From Chloroflexota bacterium (GTDB taxonomy: Bacteria > Chloroflexota > Limnocylindria > Limnocylindrales > CSP1-4): DNA of 5,983 nucleotides. A model generated the notes under the pieces. It saw only the letters and a list, made by a program, of their open reading frames with translations, did not search any database and was not told the DNA's origin. The first letter of the stretch is position 1. Every line of letters begins with the position of its first letter. A program made the position numbers and the translations under genes. Shown in pieces: positions 1 through 4,174 of this stretch. The stretch covers positions 1-5,983 of the forward strand of contig JAJYJR010000382.1 of assembly GCA_021789355.1 (NCBI GenBank), given 5' to 3'.

Positions 1-203
1 CGCCCACCGACCACGCGCGACCACTCCGTGTACGGCCCGTGCCGGGCCGCCGCATCCCGCTGGCAGGGGCACCCCCGCTGGCCGCACTGCATGCGGCGCG
101 TGGTGAGCGACCCCCGGCGCATGGGCCGGGGCTCGCCGAGGGCCGCCAGGGCAGCCGCGACGGCCGTCGAGCAGCCGATCGCCGGAAGCCCTATCGCCCC
201 CAT
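1..203 (-). CDS. DUF6788 family protein, 5' part only (runs off the window start)
   Basis: Read on the minus strand, an open frame runs from an ATG at 203 down to base 1 with no stop (67 codons visible). Its residues 31-63 carry a pattern I recognise from DUF6788 proteins: GSLTTRRMQCG, then Cys45-Pro-Cys47, then HGPY at 55-58 and Trp-Ser-Arg at 61-63. Family members have the same Cys-Gly, Cys-x-Cys and HGPY blocks near the N-terminus. The Cys cluster (40, 45, 47) could bind a metal; the family function is unknown to me. Family members have a short Ala/Leu-rich lead-in, which fits the ATG at 203. In-frame ATGs at 230 and 122 are possible alternatives, and no strong ribosome site decides between them. 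The gene is divergent from the DUF433 gene at 267. The plus-strand frames over this stretch look like shadows. Confidence 0.62.
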   Translation of the reverse strand, partial: MGAIGLPAIGCSTAVAAALAALGEPRPMRRGSLTTRRMQCGQRGCPCQRDAAARHGPYTEWSRVVGG

Positions 204-266
204 CCCATTGCTATTCGTCCATCGTCCCATCCTTGACCGGGTCCGGTTCCCAGCGTAGGTCGAGCC

Positions 267-485
267 GTGGCGATCGACTGGCATGCGTACGTGAAGTTCG
301 ATCCGGAGATGCATCACGGGCGACCGACGATCCGCGGCATGCGGATCGAGGTGCAGGATGTCCTCGACTACCTCGCTGGCGGGATGACGGTCGAGGAGAT
401 CCTTGACGACTTCCCTGAACTCACGCGCGAGGACATCCAGGCTGCGATCGCGTATGCGGCCGAGCGCCTTCGCGCCACCGCATGA
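267..485 (+). CDS. DUF433 family antitoxin
   Basis: This 72-residue protein matches the DUF433 family (COG2442), small winged/helix-turn-helix proteins regarded as antitoxins of DUF5615 PIN-like toxins. Visible hallmarks are HHGRPTIRGMRIEVQDVLDY (residues 16-35), then a Gly-Gly-Met turn, and an EEILDDFPELTREDIQAAIAYA helical segment that forms the DNA-binding core in this family. The length is normal for the family. It starts with GTG; the AGGT at 257-260 is a poor ribosome site. A TTGACC (233-238) with a weak TAGGTC 17 bp later would place transcription start about at the GTG, so the mRNA may be leaderless. Its stop overlaps the ATG of the next gene (ATGA), the usual antitoxin-toxin coupling. 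The antitoxin looks intact although its toxin partner is broken. Confidence 0.88.
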   Translation: MAIDWHAYVKFDPEMHHGRPTIRGMRIEVQDVLDYLAGGMTVEEILDDFPELTREDIQAAIAYAAERLRATA

Positions 486-634
486 AGCTGTTGATCGACC
501 AGAACCTGTCGTTCACGCTCATCCTGTACCTTGGAAATACAACCACAGTCGCTGTCGAGCGCCTGATCCGCTCTCATGCCGCCGAGATCACGGCCTTCGA
601 AACCGACGGGGAACCTATCCTCCGCGTCCGGTGA
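482..634 (+). pseudogene. DUF5615 PIN-like toxin with large internal in-frame deletion
   Basis: The frame encodes 50 residues. It starts MKLLIDQNLSFTL, which is the typical N-terminus of DUF5615 (COG4634) toxins, with the acidic Asp6 and Asn8. It then jumps to LYLGNTTTVAVERLIRSHAAE, ITAFETD and a short hydrophobic end, which is the typical C-terminal part. The family is usually about 110-115 residues, so roughly 55-60 central residues are missing. Those carry the remaining acidic active-site residues (the usual VTKDxDF block). The join is near codons 14-16, and the frame is kept through to a TGA at 632-634. ATGA overlap with the DUF433 gene is preserved. I infer it is catalytically dead; whether the mini-protein is made or still binds the antitoxin cannot be told from sequence. 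Confidence 0.75.
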
Positions 635-639
635 TGGCC

Positions 640-716
640 GCCGACGGCAATAGCGCGGAATGTCACTACTCGCGGGGCCGGCTGGGATGATCTGCGAGAT
701 TGCGCTTCGCCTGATC
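640..716 (+). repeat. Direct repeat copy A (DGNS..HYS unit plus anti-sigma start)
   Basis: This stretch matches 5172-5254 in the same orientation. The first 33 bases agree at 30 positions (reads Asp-Gly-Asn-Ser-x-Glu-x-His-Tyr-Ser in both). The last 31 bases agree at 25 positions (ATG ATC TGy GAG... encoding MICE.ALRLI in both). Between these parts, copy A is 6 bases shorter. In both copies the peptide frame ends in a TGA that overlaps the ATG of the MICE frame. It lies directly behind the broken DUF5615 gene. It could be a relic of an anti-sigma locus, or the end of an insertion sequence; I cannot identify it. Confidence 0.7.
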
Positions 717-779
717 GGTCGCTCGAAGACGTTGGCGGCTTCCGGGGCCGTCGCCACACGAGATCCTTGGTACTATTGA
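687..779 (+). pseudogene. Anti-sigma factor (zf-HC2) 5' fragment
   Basis: An ATG at 687 opens a 30-codon frame beginning MICEIALRLI. This is the same start as the intact anti-sigma factor at 5225 (MICETALRLI), including Cys3. After the tenth codon the similarity stops: no His-x3-Cys-x2-Cys motif follows and the frame closes at a TGA at 777-779. This is the stub of a gene cut by rearrangement, not a working protein. DNA identity to the 5225 start is 25 of 31 bases, mostly synonymous changes, so it is an old paralogue or relic rather than a fresh duplication. Confidence 0.6.
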
Positions 780-790
780 TAGGCCGCGCG

Positions 791-852
791 AGGATGCGCA
801 ATCCTTGCGGGGCATTAGTCCCCGCCCTCCATCGCGAGATGGACTGGCGGGG
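791..852 (+). promoter_or_regulatory. Three overlapping hairpins, two of them mutually exclusive
   Basis: The stretch upstream of the NYN fragment holds a stem AGGAT/ATCCT (791-795 with 801-805). A second stem pairs GCGGGG (807-812) with CCCCGC (820-825) around a 7-base loop. A third pairs CCCCGCC (820-826) with GGCGGGG (846-852) and continues inside as CCATC/GATGG (829-833 with 838-842) closed by a GCGA tetraloop. The second and third stems compete for bases 820-825, so the RNA could switch between two folds. No U-run follows, so it is not a standard terminator. It may be a leader element of the lost NYN gene; no known riboswitch class is recognised. Confidence 0.4.
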
Positions 853-881
853 TTCCTCTATCCTCGGGTGGTGAGCGCCCG

Positions 882-953
882 GTGCCGCAACGCGTCGCGG
901 TCTTCATCGACTGGCAGAACGTCTACCTTGCGTCAATGTTACTTCGTACGTAA
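882..953 (+). pseudogene. NYN-domain (PIN-like nuclease) gene, N-terminal fragment
   Basis: A GTG at 882 opens VPQRVAVFIDWQNVY, which resembles the N-terminus of NYN/LabA-like PIN-fold proteins. These carry a FIDxxN motif whose Asp (here residue 10) is a catalytic, metal-binding residue, followed by Asn (13). Similarity ends at Tyr15 (base 926). The next codons belong to the palindrome at 929-963, and the frame closes at TAA 951-953 after 23 residues. The rest of a NYN domain (normally 150 residues or more) is not present anywhere in the window that I can find. This is a relic, interrupted exactly where the abiE promoter palindrome begins. Confidence 0.6.
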
Positions 954-963
954 CATTGACGCA
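928..963 (+). promoter_or_regulatory. abiE promoter/operator: 35-bp palindrome, likely leaderless start
   Basis: Bases 929-942 and 950-963 are perfect 14-base inverted arms (TGCGTCAATGTTAC and its complement) around a 7-base centre. The right arm ends on the A of the abiEi ATG. Within it, TTGCGT (928-933) and TAACAT (951-956), 17 bp apart, can serve as -35 and -10. The start would then fall 7 bases past the -10, at the ATG, giving a leaderless mRNA. AbiEi proteins are known to repress their own promoter through inverted repeats, so this is the probable operator. The promoter assignment is inferred; the palindrome is seen directly. Confidence 0.7.
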
Positions 964-1505
964 TGGGCGAGGCGGAGTTGTTCAAAGGATCGGGAGAACG
1001 GCGCGGGTACTTCACGACCGCGGAGGCTCACGAGCACGGCCTGAGCCGGCGCGCGCTGGTTCATCGCGCGCAGCGTGGCGAGCTCGAGCACGTCGGGCAC
1101 GGGTTGTGGCGACTCTCACTGTGGCCAGCTGGACCGACCGACGAGCTGTATGCGATCCAGGCCCTCGCGCCGTTCGGCACGTTCAGCCACGACACCGCGC
1201 TCTCGCTCCTCGGCCTCGGTGATCTCATCCCCTCGGAGATCCACCTGACGATCCCGGAGTCGTCGCGGCTCGCGTCCCGCCCAGGGATCCGGTTCCACCG
1301 CTCCCGGCATGCCGCCACGACCGACCGCCTCCTGCGCGACGGCCTCTGGATCAGCGCGCCGGCCAGGGCCCTCCTTGACGCCGCGCGCACCGGCGGCGAT
1401 CCGGACCATCTGCGCACCGCGGCGCGTGAGGCACGCGCCCGCGGCCTCCTCAACTCGGCGGACCTCGAGAGACTGCGCGCGCGTCCGCTCTTCGCCGACC
1501 TGTGA
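963..1505 (+). CDS. abiEi: AbiEi family antitoxin (type IV toxin-antitoxin)
   Basis: This 180-residue protein fits the AbiEi antitoxin family. Residues 14-48 form the typical winged-helix N-terminus: RGYFTTAEAHEHGLSRRALV, then HRAQRGELEHVGHGLWRL. The C-terminal part contains the family's usual FGTFSHDTALSLLGLGDLIP and IHLTIPESS strands, then RFHRSRH and an ISAPARALLDAAR segment. In the family the N-terminal domain represses the operon and the C-terminal domain is needed for antitoxicity. The ATG at 963 lies on the edge of the palindromic operator and probably lacks a leader. The stop overlaps the GTG of abiEii (GTGA, 1502-1505). The gene looks complete although its toxin partner is disrupted. 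Confidence 0.88.
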   Translation: MGEAELFKGSGERRGYFTTAEAHEHGLSRRALVHRAQRGELEHVGHGLWRLSLWPAGPTDELYAIQALAPFGTFSHDTALSLLGLGDLIPSEIHLTIPESSRLASRPGIRFHRSRHAATTDRLLRDGLWISAPARALLDAARTGGDPDHLRTAAREARARGLLNSADLERLRARPLFADL

Positions 1506-1687
1506 TCGATCCGCATCTGCGCGAGGGCAACGGCATGGCCCGCCTCCTCGCCAGGATGAATCGCGAGGCGAAGGCCGCTGACGTGCCGGCGCGGCGAGTC
1601 CAACTCGTCGTCGCGATCGATCGGCTGCTCGCACGCCTCCTCGTCTCGGCGCCGACGGCCGCCTGGGTTGTCAAGGGCGGCTTCGCG
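1502..1687 (+). pseudogene. abiEii: AbiEii nucleotidyltransferase toxin, N-terminal piece of a split gene
   Basis: From the GTG at 1502, 62 codons match the start of AbiEii-type toxins: MIDPHLREGNGMARLLARMN, a helical middle with a Val-Gln-Leu-Val-Val-Ala-Ile segment, and AWVVKGGFA at residues 54-62. AbiEii proteins are nucleotidyltransferases. Their first active-site motif is this Gly-Gly, and the second is an Asp-x-Asp some 15-20 residues later. Here the frame continues to 1942 but with unrelated low-quality sequence after codon 62. The missing continuation, with Asp-Ile-Asp-Leu, is found at 3633-3833, about 1.95 kb away. The gene was therefore interrupted between its two catalytic motifs. 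The GTGA overlap with abiEi is kept. Confidence 0.82.
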
Positions 1688-1958
1688 ACCAGTGCGGCAC
1701 CGGTTGGTAAAGGTAGGGCCAGGGGTGTTCTAACTATGGGGCGGTTGCGGACGCAATCACGTCGAGGGTGGCGGTCGGCCGGGACGAACGGCGGCGCTCT
1801 CACCCGTTGCCCGCAGCGAGAACTTGCGCTCGGCGAACGCGCTGCGGACAGCCGGCAGGGTCAGGCCGAATCGGCAGGTCAGCATCGACAAGCCCCCCGC
1901 GAGGACGAGCACCCACGAGCGCGGCCGCCAGTAACGAGGTGATGGTGCGTGATTGTGC
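1688..1958. other. Left flank of the inserted segment; no recognised gene
   Basis: This stretch separates the abiEii break from the first hip operator. The plus frame running on from abiEii to 1942 has Arg/Gly-rich composition with no family features and looks non-genic. On the minus strand a frame reads RYWRPRSWVLVLAGGLSML and on to AERKFSLRATGES (about 1930 to 1790), which has a hydrophobic stretch and somewhat gene-like composition. I recognise no family, start site or ribosome site for it. No inverted repeat matching the right edge of the insert near 3616-3632 was seen. It is probably debris brought in with, or before, the hip cassette. Confidence 0.4.
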
Positions 1959-1976
1959 TGCACGGATTCCGGTGCA
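1959..1976. promoter_or_regulatory. hip operator-like repeat O1 (TGCAC-N8-GTGCA)
   Basis: An inverted repeat with 5-base arms TGCAC/GTGCA and an 8-base centre GGATTCCG. It is the first of three copies with identical arms and identical 8-base spacing, starting at 1959, 2030 and 2101, 71 bp apart each time. E. coli HipB binds TATCC-N8-GGATA, which has the same 5-8-5 layout, so these are probably HipB sites. Confidence 0.65.
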
Positions 1977-2029
1977 ACCAGGTCCTTGAGACTCGGAGCG
2001 ACGCGTCCGCCGTTGCTACAACGTCGAGT

Positions 2030-2047
2030 TGCACGGATAATGGTGCA
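2030..2047. promoter_or_regulatory. hip operator-like repeat O2
   Basis: The second copy, TGCAC-GGATAATG-GTGCA. It ends 6 bases before the TTGACA -35 box at 2054. Its centre shares GGAT with O1. A repressor bound here would sit against the upstream side of the polymerase. Confidence 0.7.
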
Positions 2048-2053
2048 TACTGA

Positions 2054-2082
2054 TTGACAGCCACGCTGGAACGACCTACTCT
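2054..2082 (+). promoter_or_regulatory. hipBST promoter
   Basis: A perfect -35 hexamer TTGACA (2054-2059) is followed after 17 bp by TACTCT (2077-2082) as a fair -10 (3 of 6 to TATAAT, keeping the key T-A and last T). Transcription would start near 2089, between O2 and O3. This gives a leader of about 35 bases before the GTG at 2124 and places both flanking operators where a repressor would block polymerase. Confidence 0.65.
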
Positions 2083-2100
2083 TCGTGTGTGACACCAATC

Positions 2101-2118
2101 TGCACGCGAAGAGGTGCA
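2101..2118. promoter_or_regulatory. hip operator-like repeat O3, overlapping the ribosome site
   Basis: The third copy, TGCAC-GCGAAGAG-GTGCA, lies just downstream of the predicted start of transcription. It contains AAGAGG (2109-2114), which is the ribosome site for a GTG at 2124 (9-base spacer). Finding the operator and ribosome site here is the main reason to start hipB at 2124 instead of the upstream in-frame GTG at 2085. Confidence 0.68.
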
Positions 2119-2123
2119 CAACA

Positions 2124-2396
2124 GTGCTCCAGACACCTTCGCCTATCGGGGAGTTCGTTCGCGAGCGCCGCCGAGCTCGGGGTCTCAGCCAGCGCGAGCT
2201 CGCGGAACTCGCGCGCGTGGGGCCCAACTTCGTGAGTCAGCTCGAGACCGGTAGGTCCGGCCTGCGCATGGAAGGCGTCAACCGCGTTCTTGCTGTCTTT
2301 GGCAAGCGGCTGGGCATCGAGGATCTGCCCCGGGAAGGGAGCGACCGATGGGCTCGCCACGACGAGGGCTCGTCCGACTCGATGGCCGTCCCGTAG
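2124..2396 (+). CDS. hipB: HipB-like helix-turn-helix antitoxin/repressor
   Basis: With the GTG at 2124 the product has 90 residues. Residues 8-66 form an HTH_3 (Cro/Xre) domain. IGEFVRERRRARGLSQRELA gives helices 1 and 2, and the recognition segment is VGPNFVSQLETG (32-43). It ends with VNRVLAVFGKRLGIE, a tail typical of HipB. In hip modules HipB is the DNA-binding part that represses the operon, together with its partners. The 3' end overlaps hipS by 49 bp, so the last 15 or so codons are constrained by two frames and have little family character. Three TGCAC-N8-GTGCA sites precede it, two of them flanking the promoter. An earlier GTG at 2085 would start upstream of the predicted transcript start and is rejected. 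Confidence 0.85.
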   Translation: MLQTPSPIGEFVRERRRARGLSQRELAELARVGPNFVSQLETGRSGLRMEGVNRVLAVFGKRLGIEDLPREGSDRWARHDEGSSDSMAVP

Positions 2397-2692
2397 GAAC
2401 GCTCGACGAGTCGGAGGACCGGCGGTTCGTCACCTTCCGATACGACGAGAACTACCTCCGCGCGCCCGACGCCGTGCCCGTGTCCCTGAGGATTCCGCTC
2501 TCACGCGATCCGATCGAGACCTGGGGGCTCCATCCGTTCTTTCGCAACTTGCTTCCAGAGGGGTGGCTGCGAGCCCTCTCGGTCGCCAAGCTCAAGGTCG
2601 CCGAGGACGATGAGTTCGGCCTCCTGCTGGCCACTGGCGCGGACTGCGCGGGCGCAGCTGAGGTGGTTCCCCTCGAGGAGCCCGCAGAGTGA
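2348..2692 (+). CDS. hipS: HipS-like antitoxin (HipA N-terminal subdomain as a separate protein)
   Basis: This 114-residue protein corresponds to the N-terminal subdomain 1 of HipA kinases. LVRLDGRPVGTL opens a small beta sheet, FVTFRYDENYL follows, then SLRIPLSRDP, and HPFFRNLLPEGWLRALSVAK with the family's conserved Leu-Pro-Glu-Gly-Trp. In standard hipBA this is fused to the kinase. Here it is a separate gene between hipB and the kinase gene, the arrangement of the tripartite HipBST system. In E. coli HipBST, HipS rather than HipB neutralises the kinase, with a conserved Trp placed in the active site. A ribosome site AAGGGAG (2335-2341) precedes the ATG at 2348. Its TGA overlaps the GTG of hipT (GTGA). 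The neutralising role here is inferred from gene order. Confidence 0.82.
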   Translation: MGSPRRGLVRLDGRPVGTLDESEDRRFVTFRYDENYLRAPDAVPVSLRIPLSRDPIETWGLHPFFRNLLPEGWLRALSVAKLKVAEDDEFGLLLATGADCAGAAEVVPLEEPAE

Positions 2693-3615
2693 CCGCATCA
2701 TGTCTTACCTGCCTGCGGCCGGTGCCCGACGCGAAGAAGCACCACGCCCGCTGCGCTCGTCGACTCTTCGGAACCGACGTCGCGCCGAGCCTCGATCTTC
2801 GACAGTCAGAGATCCAGACGGTTGCGCTCGCGACGATCGGCCGCAGCTCGCTCGCGGGCGTGCAGCCAAAGATCTCGGTCGGTCTACATACCGAGCGGCG
2901 CACGCTGCAGCTCGAGACGAACGGCGGGCGCTTCATCCTGAAGCCACCGACCGGCGAGTTCGAGGCCCTTCCCGAGAACGAGCACCTGACGATGGAGCTG
3001 GCCCGCCGGTTCGGCCTCACCGTCCCCGACACGACGCTCATCGAGCTGCGCGATGGCACGCTCGCCTACCTCATCGCGCGCTACGATCGCCCGATCACCG
3101 GTGGCAAGCTCCGTCAGGAGGATTTCTGCCAGCTGCTGCTCCTCCCGCCGGCCTCGAAATACGACGGGACCGCGCTCGACTGTGCATCGGTTATCCGGCA
3201 GTTCTCAGCAGAACCGCTGGCCGATCTCTTCAGGCTCTTCGAGACATTCGTGTTCGCCTTCTGGGTCGCCAACGGCGACATGCACCTGAAGAACCTGTCC
3301 CTGGTCGCGGATGCCGAAGGTCGTCACCTGCTCTCACCCGCGTATGACCAGGTGTGCACGGCGCTCTATCCAGGTCTCGACGCCCGCCTCGGGCTTCCAC
3401 TGGCGCCCGAAGACCGGAAGACCGACCGGGCCACCTGGCTTCGCTTCGCCCGTGCCCTCGACATCCCGGAGCGCGCGGCCATCCGCGTCCTCAACCGGCC
3501 AGCATCCCGATTCCGGGTCGCAACGACAGTGATCGCTCAGAGCTACCTCCCCGATCGTCTGCGTGCCCGGTATAGCCACGTTCTTGCGACGCGCGCTGAA
3601 GCGTTAGCCGAGTGA
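2689..3615 (+). CDS. hipT: HipT-like Ser/Thr kinase toxin
   Basis: This 308-residue protein is the kinase core of the HipA family without the N-terminal subdomain, as in HipT. Residues 5-22 form Cys-x2-Cys...His-x2-Cys, a small zinc-knuckle-like lead-in. The Gly-rich loop follows as SSLAGVQPK (53-61). The ATP-binding Lys is in RFILKP (Lys85), and ENEHLTMELA (96-105) forms the helix that pairs with it. The catalytic loop is NGDMHLKN (Asp197, Asn202) and the metal-binding Asp220 lies in PAYDQV. All catalytic residues are present, so the toxin looks active. E. coli HipT phosphorylates tryptophanyl-tRNA synthetase and is controlled by a Ser-Ile-Ser motif in the loop. The matching positions here read Ser54-Leu-Ala56, so only one of the two serines remains. 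The gene starts with GTG, overlapping the hipS stop, so translation is probably coupled. Confidence 0.88.
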   Translation: MTASCLTCLRPVPDAKKHHARCARRLFGTDVAPSLDLRQSEIQTVALATIGRSSLAGVQPKISVGLHTERRTLQLETNGGRFILKPPTGEFEALPENEHLTMELARRFGLTVPDTTLIELRDGTLAYLIARYDRPITGGKLRQEDFCQLLLLPPASKYDGTALDCASVIRQFSAEPLADLFRLFETFVFAFWVANGDMHLKNLSLVADAEGRHLLSPAYDQVCTALYPGLDARLGLPLAPEDRKTDRATWLRFARALDIPERAAIRVLNRPASRFRVATTVIAQSYLPDRLRARYSHVLATRAEALAE

Positions 3616-3632
3616 GCGTGGAGTCCGGGACT

Positions 3633-3833
3633 CGCCTTCACGCGAACCAACTCCGGCGCCCGGACGACGCGCGTTTCACCGAAGACATCGACCTGCGGAT
3701 TGCCGCCACGATCGACGCCGCGCCGATGCTCATGGCCGACGCCTTCGAGGCGGACCTCGACGATCTCTTCTCGTACGAACCGCCGGCCCCGCCGACGCCG
3801 CTCGAGGGGCCACCTGGCGGCGGTCTGCGTTTC
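3633..3833 (+). pseudogene. abiEii: AbiEii toxin, central piece of the split gene
   Basis: The frame that opens at GTG 3612 (overlapping the hipT stop) reads, from 3633, RLHANQLRRPDDARFTEDID, then LRIAATIDAAPMLMADAF, FEADLDDLFSYEP and LEGPPGGGLRF. This is what should follow Lys-Gly-Gly-Phe-Ala in an AbiEii nucleotidyltransferase: the Asp-Ile-Asp second catalytic motif, a helix, Asp-Leu-Asp-Asp-Leu-Phe, and a Pro-Gly-Gly-Gly-x-Arg-Phe turn. The piece at 1502-1687 supplies the first part. Similarity stops after Phe at 3831-3833. The remaining codons to TGA 3876-3878 are unrelated, and the C-terminal half of the toxin is missing. I infer that the two pieces were one gene, split by the hip segment and cut again by the next TA module. 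A new start at 3612 is unlikely to make a functional enzyme. Confidence 0.78.
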
Positions 3834-3858
3834 GTCGCGCTGGCGCGCGCCGTGATGC

Positions 3859-3875
3859 TGCTATGCTGCATAGCA
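3859..3875. promoter_or_regulatory. Palindromic operator/-10 at the abrB-type start
   Basis: TGCTATG (3859-3865) and CATAGCA (3869-3875) are perfect 7-base arms around CTG. The last base is the A of the ATG start codon at 3875. TATGCT (3862-3867) fits a -10 box 7 bases before the ATG, suggesting a leaderless transcript. I see no convincing -35. The antitoxin probably binds here to repress its own operon; this layout parallels the abiE start at 963. Confidence 0.5.
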
Positions 3876-4174
3876 TGAAGACGTACCTGCTGACCGTGCA
3901 GTCCCGCGGCACGGTCGCTCTTCCGGCCGATCTACGGCGTCGCCTCCACCTCGATCAGGCCAATGCCCAGATCAAGCTGGTCGAGGGCGAGGACGGTCGC
4001 ATCGAGCTGGTCCCGGTCGTCGCGGTGCCCGCGGACCAGGCATGGTTCTGGGCCGATCGCTGGCAGACCATGGAGCGCGAGGCAGATGCGGACGTCGCCG
4101 CCGGGCGCACCACCGTCGTCGACGGGCTGGAGGGCCTGACCGACCTGTTCGCGGCCGATGACGCCGCCCGGTGA
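3875..4174 (+). CDS. AbrB/MazE-type antitoxin
   Basis: Starting at the ATG at 3875 (99 residues), the N-terminus MKTYLLTVQSRGTVALPADL is a SpoVT/AbrB swapped-hairpin DNA-binding domain (about residues 1-47), followed by an acidic strand. The C-terminal part, QAWFWADRWQTMEREADADV, then AAGRTTVVDGLEGLTDLF, is the helical, acidic toxin-binding tail seen in AbrB-type antitoxins paired with RelE-like toxins. An in-frame ATG at 3863 would add four residues, but the palindrome and the usual family N-terminus favour 3875. The stop overlaps the GTG of the next gene (GTGA). It probably represses its operon through the palindrome at 3859-3875. Confidence 0.85.
   Translation: MKTYLLTVQSRGTVALPADLRRRLHLDQANAQIKLVEGEDGRIELVPVVAVPADQAWFWADRWQTMEREADADVAAGRTTVVDGLEGLTDLFAADDAAR

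Noticed and set aside
791..880. Possible tRNA or T-box in the hairpin-rich stretch
   Set aside because: No acceptor, anticodon and T-arm arrangement can be built, and no T-box sequence is present.
1061..1634. Long minus-strand frames of 170-180 residues over abiEi
   Set aside because: They are Arg-rich shadows of the AbiEi frame, which has clear family features.
1688..1942. Continuation of the abiEii frame to 1942 as a real C-terminus
   Set aside because: Residues after Gly-Gly-Phe-Ala are Arg/Gly/Ser-rich with no AbiEii features, and the true continuation is found at 3633.
2085..2123. GTG at 2085 as start of hipB (13 more residues)
   Set aside because: It lies before the predicted transcript start, puts operator O3 in coding sequence, adds no family residues, and lacks a ribosome site; the GTG at 2124 has AAGAGG nine bases upstream.
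1687..3633. Target-site duplication at the hip insertion edges
   Set aside because: TCGC/CGCG-type tetramers occur at both edges but are too short and common in this GC-rich DNA, and joining on them breaks the abiEii frame.
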